Shown here: positions 56,526 through 64,000 of the stretch, in pieces
How positions within the stretch are numbered: position 1 is the first letter of the stretch
How the letters are laid out: each line of letters opens with the position of its first letter
From: Roridomyces roridus
Lineage: Eukaryota > Basidiomycota > Agaricomycetes > Agaricales > Mycenaceae
Direction: 5' to 3'
Assembly: GCA_029378245.1 (NCBI GenBank)
Contig: JARKIF010000040.1
Coordinates: forward strand, 409,974 to 473,973
DNA length: 64,000 nucleotides
The notes under the pieces: model-generated
The model's database searches: none
The model's input: the letters and a program-made list of their open reading frames with translations, nothing else
Told to the model about the DNA's origin: nothing
Position numbers and translations under genes: made by a program

Positions 56526-59500
56526 ATGTCCGAAAATATGTCAACATCCGAGCCGATCAAGGTTTACGTGACTTTTTTCGCTCTTTGTTCGCTACCACCA
56601 CCTCTGTTCGTCGCGTTGGCTGTGTCAGTGCAGAGGATGAATATGGATGAGGTGCGAGGCTTATTTCCATGCTTCCTCTCCTCTCACCTTCTCTTCCAGC
56701 AGACTGAACCTGCGAATGGCGAGCGGCAATGCCCCGAGTTCGCCAGATGCAAGAAAATGATCGGAGAAACGAGCCAGCAGATTGAAGAGCACTATCGAGA
56801 GTATCATGGTCAGAGGTACAAATTCAAATGGATAAAGGATTCCAAGGAGCAAAGTGCGTAGTGTTTTCACGCGGGAATGATTGTATGCTCACTCCGCGAA
56901 GAACGCAATGTTGATCGTATTGAGTCCATGTTGCGCTGTCCTTTCAAGCCCTGCGAGAGACGCACCATGTCGGCGGACAAGATGACAGCACACTTTCGTG
57001 GGACGCACGAATTGCAGGATGCGACAGCCTCCGTCGTGCGAGCCGGTCCGAAGCCACCGACTGCGAATCCTGTCACAATCCTGGAAAGGGCCACCTGGGG
57101 GGTGAAGCCGTCTGCGAAGTCTAACCCTCCTCATTCTCAGCCAACCCAGCCGCCGCAGCCGTCCAGTAGCTCGGGTCATGCTCCTCAAACTCACGCTACA
57201 CAGACTGTCGTCTCGCAGCGATCGACCCTGCGTCTTCCTCCTCCTCCTCCAGTACCTGAAGTCCAACCGACACTCATTTCGCAGCGAAGGACTCAGCCTC
57301 TACCTCCAGCCACCCCGTCTTCTTCACTTCCGCGTGCGGCCAGTCCTCCACCCATTGTTCGAGCCGAATACGATGAACGACGGCTGAGGCCCACCGGAGC
57401 TTCTGCTTCTCAACCTCTTGTCTCTGCCTCCACCGGCTCGGACATGGTTGCTCCCACATTGTCGTTGCCTCTCGGTCGGGATACGCCCCAACCTCAGCCC
57501 AGCCAGATGGTCCTCTTGGTCAATGCGTGGGCTCGCTGTATAAAGGAGGGTGGGCCGATGCCGATTTCCACCTCTACTACTTCTCACGCGGTGGATGCGC
57601 TCGAGAATCCCGAGACTGCTCAAACTCCCGAGTCTCGGAAACGAAAGCGTTCAGACGCTGCTCCTCTGCGTGTGGTTCGTTCGGGCTCATCGTCGCGTCC
57701 CCGTGAGCAGTCACGGACTCCTCGACGTACTGGCGAACTACAGTCGAGCGCAGTGCTGACTCCTCGTGGGACGCGGTCGCCGTCTCCACAATCTCGCCCC
57801 CTATCCCCTCTGCCTGCTGCCCAATCACAGTCGACACTTCCCGTGCGCTCCGTGTCAAAACGCCCTCGAACTCCATCGCCGTTCGGAACACCTAACAAAC
57901 GACCGAGAGCTGAGGGTGCGCAGTCGTTTAACCTCATGTCGAGGATGATTGCTATGTTCTCGCCATTCAAGCAGGGTGCAGCGAGCCCAGCACCATTTTC
58001 TCCTCGACCAATTGAGCATCCACGGCTCCCAATTCGCGCTCCAGTCGCCGCTCCTCTACTTCCCGGAGAGTATCTTCCCGCTCCCGCCGAACTATGCGAC
58101 ACCGTCTTCTATCGCTCCGGGCCACTCAACCGCTGCAACTTGAAGATCCATCAGGAGGAGAAACTCCTCATCTGTTCCAAATGCGAGCACGCTGTTGTTA
58201 AGGCGTACGAGCACTACAGAGACACCCACGATGGAAAACTGACACAGCAGGAAAAGAAGCTCTTGGAGGATGAGTTGGACACAAAGGAGTGGTGTCGGTC
58301 GCCTGCGGACGTGAGGGTACGCGTGTTTGGGGAGCCGTACATTGAGGGAATCAAATACAGCGTCGGTTACTCCTGCGACACGTGCGGTTGGGCTTCCGCA
58401 TCCAAGAAAGTGGCGGAAACTCATTGTAACCAGCACCACGGTCACAACAAATCGTTCATCCAGCAGTCCCACATTCAGTCCGTTTTCACTCCGGGTTGGA
58501 CAGAAGCGATGCGATGGGTTCGCGTCACCACCGATCGTACCATCCCCGTCGGTAATGGCGAGAGCGCGGTTGAAGTATACCGCCGCACTTGGGCGGTCAA
58601 ACTCATCAGAGACCCCGTCGAGATACCCGGGCCTCGAGATGACAATGATATTCCACTCCTAGCTCGCGAAACGAGTTATCTCGTGCACCTCCGTGACTAC
58701 ATCAAAACCAAACCCGATGTCTCTGCTTTACGTGCTCTCACAGACACGAAACACGCCCTCACTCACGATGAGCCTTTTATGCTGCTCCAGGATGTTGTTG
58801 CAGAGTGGATAAAACAAGCGGCGGGTGTGGTGAGAATGGCCGAACTGGATGTGGCATATTTGCTCCAGACTTATCCCAGGTATTTTCGCTTTTAAATCTA
58901 CCGTACACCCACCGATTGAACCGTGTTTTCAGGGGCGACGCGACGAAAACATTCCGAATCCCTACCAACGAGACGGTGCACAGGTACTCTCAAATCTTAC
59001 TCAAGCTGTTTTCCGCCATGCGTGCCACCGTCCAAGCCGACGAGACTGCCTATCAGCTGCCGTTCACCAACGACGAAAAAACCGACCTCATTGATTTTCA
59101 GAAAGCGCTGGGCACCCAGTATCGCGGAGGCGATCCGTTGGTTGCACAGCTCGTACCGAGATTCCACGACTTCATTAAACAGATCTTGATGAAGCGGGAG
59201 GGGCGGCCAGAGCTGAAGAATACGAAATTTGCGTCTATCCTCGAGTGCTTTATGGCGTTGATGGCCATCCAGGAAGGAGGGAATCTGTGCCGAGCAGATC
59301 AGCTGACCATTGTTCCCACAAGCCTCAAATTCATTATTCGAATCTGTGTGGCGTTCGAGGCCAACAAGATAGCGCAAGAAGAGGATTCTCCTCCTCTCGA
59401 CGAGTAAGTGCGGCGAATCATTCACCTGACACATTTCTGACCAAGATTCAAGGATCGTCGAGGAGCTGGCCGCAGTGCATCTAAACAAGGCGGTCAAGTC

Positions 59501-62500
59501 AGAGTTCAGCCGCGTCTCTACAAACGCTTCGCTTCTCGCGGGAATAGTCAGTCGTTCGACCGGCCCTTCCCACGTCCACTTCAGCCCAGATTACCAATTC
59601 TTCACGTGCAATACGACGACCGTCTATCTGCCGGCGCTCAGACTCGGGGTGCGCAACCTTCTTGATGCGCTCAAAGACCGCTTTCGCGCACTCCAGATGG
59701 GCGTCAACGTCGAGTTCAAGAATCCGGGATTTTGGGTTGATGATTGGGAGAATTTCCAGACCGGAGACACGTTCCTACGTCACAACCGGTTCTTTCCTGC
59801 CGGGACGGACGACCCTTGGCGTGATGGGCTACTGAAATCGACCACCCTTGCCGAGACGTACGAAGACGGCATAACCCCACGTTGTGATGCTCTGGGTGAC
59901 CTCCTATTCAACTCACAGGTTGTTAACACGATCCTGGAGAGGGACGAAGAGTTCCTCCAACTCCTCAATGTCGCGGTGTTCCTCCTGGCCTCCGGTAATC
60001 GCGGCGCCGAGCAGGTCGAGGACCGTCTTTCCAATGGTGTCAAGTCGCGAGGTTTATTGGTTGAATTCGACGGCGAACCCATTTTATTCCCGGGTAGAGC
60101 CAAGCCCGAACCCAACACGCGAAGGCAGGACTTCAACCCCGGGTTTCTCCCTCCAGAGTTGGGGGCGATCCTCCTTTACTACGTCATCGTCAATCGTCCT
60201 TGTATGTAAACCAATTGATCTGCAACGGGTGACTGACCTTGAATTTTGCAGTTATCAACAACCTTGTCCGTATCCACACCGGGGATAACCATGCCGCCGT
60301 TTACCAGGCGGAGTATCTCTGGGCGACGCGAGGGAAGGTGCCCACTGGTCACGAATTTGGGGATCTACTCCGTGCGACCACAAAGAAGTACTTTGGCGTG
60401 GAAATCACTCTGAATTCCTGGCGCCAAATCACCACTGAGGCGTTGCGTCAATACTCGCCCCACCCCCTCCCGAGCGACGACGATGTCGGCGACGTACACG
60501 ATATTCGTATGAACCATTCCAAGGCCACGGCTCGCGCGCACTACGGTAGCCGGGATCGATACATGTCCGGCGACCTATTGAACCGCTTCCGCGCTGCGTA
60601 CCACGATCTGCACCAGCTTCTCGGCACGGGACCTCGGGGTCATGTGCCGATGATCCCGGTGCGGATGCGGGAGAGCCACGCCCCGAACTGTACGTCAGTT
60701 CAAACTCCGAGCACACAAGGCATCGGCGGCGTATCTGAACCTGAATTTTGGGGAAAAATGGATACCAAGCTTGCGGAATCCCATGCGAAAAACAACCCAA
60801 CCCTCGTCAATTTATTGATAGGCAAGATCACTCGGCTTACTTTTGGACAAGGCCAACCGCCCCCACCTCCGCAGTTCGTTCGGCCACCATTCACACCAGG
60901 AACTAGTGCCCGCGTTCTCGCCGAAATAACGCCGCCCCCGTCCCAGGAACCACCTCCGAAGCACTTGGCCGAGCTCCGCGCAATGCTCGGACCGAAGGCA
61001 AAGTTCAGATCTATCAAACAAGAGCAAGCGGTTGGTATGGCACTCGATGGAAAGGTGCCCTTCCTGGCGCTACTGGGCCCCGGTGAGGGCAAGAGCTTGA
61101 TCTTTCAGTTACCAGCGTTTCACTACGAGGGACTCAACCTCGTCATTCTCCCCCGCAAAGTTCTCGTCGCTGACCAATTGAGGCGAGCGGCCGAGTTGCG
61201 CATTCCCTCACATCATTGGACGGCCTCGCACGAGCACGTACCCGCAGGGACGCGTCTGATTTTTGTCGAGCTATCATCGATGCAAAGTGCGGCATTCGAC
61301 AGGTGAGCGACTCATCCAGCGTACCCTTGTCAAGTTTACTGACATTGTTTACCAGATTGCTCACAAACCCCGATCTGCGTCGTGTCGTGGTAGATGAAGT
61401 GCACGAGTTCCTTGCTGCCTGGCGCAGGGCGTGGGGTGATTTGGTCAAACTGACTGAGAAGCGGGTGCAGGTCATTGCGTTCTCCGGCAGCGTTGCCTTT
61501 GGCTCTGAGAATAAACTCATCGACATGATGGGATTCCGCATCAATGTCTCCTGCATTCGCTCCGAAGTTTACCAGCCCATCCACCAATTCGTTCATCTCC
61601 GGCTTGGCGCCAAACAGACGATGCCCCGATTCATTGAATCGCTCACGGACCATCTGACGGAGAACGTCATGGAAGTAAATGATCAGGGTATCGTCTTCTA
61701 TGCGTCCAAGAACACTGTACACGAGTTGGCAATTGACCCCAAAATCTGTGCGTCCACGAGTGGTCTGGCAACCCGTGACAACGACGCAGTCGCGTGGCTT
61801 GCAGGCCGCGACGGATGCAAATTTCTACACGCCACCACCACCTGCATCCTCGGCATTGACAACAGCCGCTGCAACGTTGTCGTCTTTGTCGATTTTTTCC
61901 CGAGCCTGGTTGACATTCTCCAGGGTTCTGCGCGTGGCGGTCGAAGAGGACAGCCTACGCTTGTCATCTTCGTATCATCGCACCGCAAAACCTATGCGGC
62001 TGGCGCACCGCTAGATGACGATCCGCAGTGCAAGAGTCTCGGCGCTGATATGCTCAATGGCCAGACAGAATGTTTTCGGACATTCTTTGGAACCGCGTTC
62101 AACGGCAGGCCCCATACTTGCTCCGATATTCCGAAATCGTTGAAATGCCAGCGATGCGCGCCATCCACACGGCTTTTCTGCGAGCTCCAGACTCTGGTCA
62201 CATCACGTCGTCCACAACCGGGAGTCAGCTCACACTCAAACCTCCCCGCTCTTCCCCCTCAGGTTGCCTCGACGTCCCTGGCGGTACCAGCCCGACCTCA
62301 AGGACGGGCGGTCACATACAATCCAGCCGTCCCGTCTGGCGAAGACGACATTGTGATACAAGCCCTCCTTCGAGAAGCCGAACATGAGGCTTTTGTCAAA
62401 AAGCTGCGCAAAATCGCTGCAATATCTAAGCTTCTTGCTGGTTGTTGTGGGGCGTGCTGGTTGTTGACCGGTGCGCTCAACACGTGCGATCATGGTCTAT

Positions 62501-62982
62501 TCCGCGCATGTCAATTAGGCCGTCGTCAACCGACGAACGCTACCGCCGACGACGAGTTCCGGGCTTGGAAGATAGATTTTGAGGAGCATAGGTCCTGCTA
62601 CAACTGCTACATGCCGCAGGTCACGACGAGTTTGAACCAACAGAACATTTACAATTCCCTTTACACGACACACCCTATCCCTGGAAGAGGGCAGTGCACG
62701 CACCCTCAGTTGTTCAAGATTCTTGCGTGGACCGTATTCAAGACGCCCAACATTTGGAAAAAATTCAGGCGGGATTTTGGTGAGAGATACCCTGCGAATC
62801 CCAGCTCGAGTACCGAATACGCCAAATGGCTTGCCACGGAGACTGACGGGCTTGTGAACATGGGGCATCTCGCCGCATGGGTACAGGACTATAGAACCTC
62901 CAGGGACGAAAAGAAAGCACGGGCGGTCAGTTGTTGTTCAATCCTCATTCAAGGCCGAGCTAACGAGAAGTCTTTTGAATAG
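56526..62982 (+). CDS. Telomere-linked RecQ-like helicase with N-terminal C2H2 modules
   Basis: Eight exons close in frame: 56526-56561, 56634-56651, 56703-56853, 56902-58879, 58933-59403, 59453-60201, 60252-61302, 61356-62982, giving about 2,026 residues. C2H2-like modules lie at residues about 28-53, 81-104, 493-511 and 560-581; the last two resemble the OrsD/DUF3505-type zinc region that agaric helicases of this kind carry. Residues 110-450 are Pro/Ser/Thr-rich with basic patches (KRPRTPSPFGTPNKRPR), probably disordered and nuclear. The helicase core has Walker A GPGEGKS (1410-1416), DEVH (1498-1501) and the RecQ-type final motif QGSARGGRRGQ (1674-1684). A Cys-rich C-terminal part follows. 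In other fungi such genes sit next to telomeres (S. pombe tlh1/tlh2, Ustilago UTASa). This one points at the telomere and ends about 840 bp before it. An alternative last intron would move the stop to 62994. Confidence 0.9.
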
Positions 62983-63822
62983 GCTAGGGAGTAGATGTAT
63001 CGTCGATAAAAGTACATATTAATGATCTTGGGTAGAATTGAGAGTAGCTGTGAAGTTGACTGCGAGAGCAAAAGAGAGGTAGATTATAGTTCAAACCATG
63101 GGCACTTTGATTGGCTCGGGGAGATAAATACGGACTTTACGCGCGTCCTCTGCAATTGACTCATCCAGGGCTCCTAACAGTGTTGCAATCTCGGGTAGTA
63201 CGCATCGTCCCGCACTCGGGGGCTACTCGAACTCATTCCGTTTGGGATCAGTCATTACGGGATATCCATGCGGTACGACTGTTTGTCGAGGAACTTACCC
63301 ACAACGGGAAGAATTCAACACCGAGGAACGCACCGAGTACCGGTTAAGAGTCCGTAATCCAGCGAGATCATAGCCGGAGCATGTGTCACCTATCTCACTT
63401 GTCAGCCCTCTGGGAAAGGTATCCAAACCTGCGGTGGCACCTCTAACCAGATGATGGCTCACCGGGATTGCGGTGCAACTAGAGGAGGGCTTCAATTCGA
63501 ATCTACGCGGCAGAATCACAAGTGGATGGTGGGCCAATCAAGTTTTGAATCGGAGTAAGGTAGCGAGCGAGAAGGCATCCAGGTACGGCCGGTGGACAAA
63601 TGTCAGAGGTTCGGGGCCAAGAGCCATCCAGGACAATGATATGATGCCTGCGAGTACATCGGGACTTGGGCAGCGTCCAATGTGAAGATGCAACAAGGAT
63701 CTTGAAGCTTGAGGCCGAATTGTAGACGAAGCCGAGTATTTGTGTGCCTCCTGCCGGACGACCGTCATGAGCCAACTGCAGAGAAATTGACCATCAAGGG
63801 AAGAAGAGGGATGTAAGGTGGA
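62983..63822. other. Subtelomeric spacer between helicase gene and telomere
   Basis: About 840 bp without a gene. It should contain the helicase 3' end. Short frames on both strands have no recognisable character. Confidence 0.5.
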
Positions 63823-64000
63823 GGTTAGGTTAGGTTAGGTTAGGTTAGGTTAGGTTAGGTTAGGTTAGGTTAGGTTAGGTTAGGTTAGGTTAGGTTAGGT
63901 TAGGTTAGGTTAGGTTAGGTTAGGTTAGGTTAGGTTAGGTTAGGTTAGGTTAGGTTAGGTTAGGTAGGTTAGGTTAGGTAGGTTAGGTTAGGTTAGGTTA
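63823..64000 (+). repeat. Telomere repeat array, unit TTAGG
   Basis: About 35 copies of the pentamer TTAGG run to the end of the window with the G-rich strand reading 5' to 3' outward, the orientation expected at a right chromosome end. Near the end two units lack one T (TTAGGTAGG), the kind of slip telomerase makes. No TTAGGG hexamer occurs in the array. The abrupt end of sequence inside the array fits a contig that reaches the chromosome end. Confidence 0.92.

Noticed and set aside
1..64000. CRISPR arrays, bacterial-type operons or ribosome binding sites
   Set aside because: The window is eukaryotic with spliced genes, and no array of regular direct repeats and spacers is present.

Overview
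The window reads as the right-hand chromosome end of an agaricomycete (mushroom-forming) fungus. The evidence is short introns of about 45-60 bp with fungal splice sites, intron-rich genes, and agaric-type families: a DUF6533 membrane protein, several F-box/LRR proteins, a MYND protein, wood-decay enzymes and a CaaX pheromone-type precursor. A Mycena-like agaric is a reasonable guess but cannot be proven from the sequence. The last 178 bases are a tandem repeat whose unit is the pentamer TTAGG, not the usual fungal hexamer TTAGGG.

Layout. 1-24.6 kb is gene-dense. It holds a DUF6533 protein, an F-box/LRR gene, a GH30 endo-beta-1,6-glucanase with a Ser/Thr-rich tail, a glyoxal-oxidase-type copper radical oxidase, two same-strand paralogous GH11-like secreted proteins each ending in a CBM1, a gene for a disordered protein, a broken F-box/LRR gene, two intact F-box/LRR genes and a small one-pass membrane protein. 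25-29.4 kb has a 513-bp inverted-repeat element, a probably broken MYND gene and an intact short-chain dehydrogenase. 29.4-41.4 kb is sparser: a 57-residue pheromone-like precursor with two near-identical C-terminal modules, two paralogues of an unrecognised family, and one more F-box/LRR gene. A complex repeat with TTAGGG-like and TTAGG-like motifs at 42.0-42.3 kb comes just before the change to about 13 kb (43.2-56.5 kb) with no gene I can identify.

The terminal gene (56.5-63.0 kb, pointing at the telomere) is an apparently intact eight-exon gene of about 2,026 codons. It encodes four C2H2-like modules, a disordered middle and a RecQ-like helicase core, and it stops about 0.84 kb before the telomere repeats. 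This is the position and architecture of a telomere-linked helicase.

How the genes fit together: GH30, glyoxal oxidase and the two GH11-like/CBM1 proteins form a loose set of secreted wall- or wood-polymer enzymes. Three of the four have an ATACTTG-type element about 85-110 bp upstream of the start codon. The most unusual items are the double-module pheromone-like precursor, the GH11-like pair with a missing thumb loop and no linker, the unrecognised paralogue family, a dispersed tRNA-T-arm-like hairpin motif, and the pentameric telomere.
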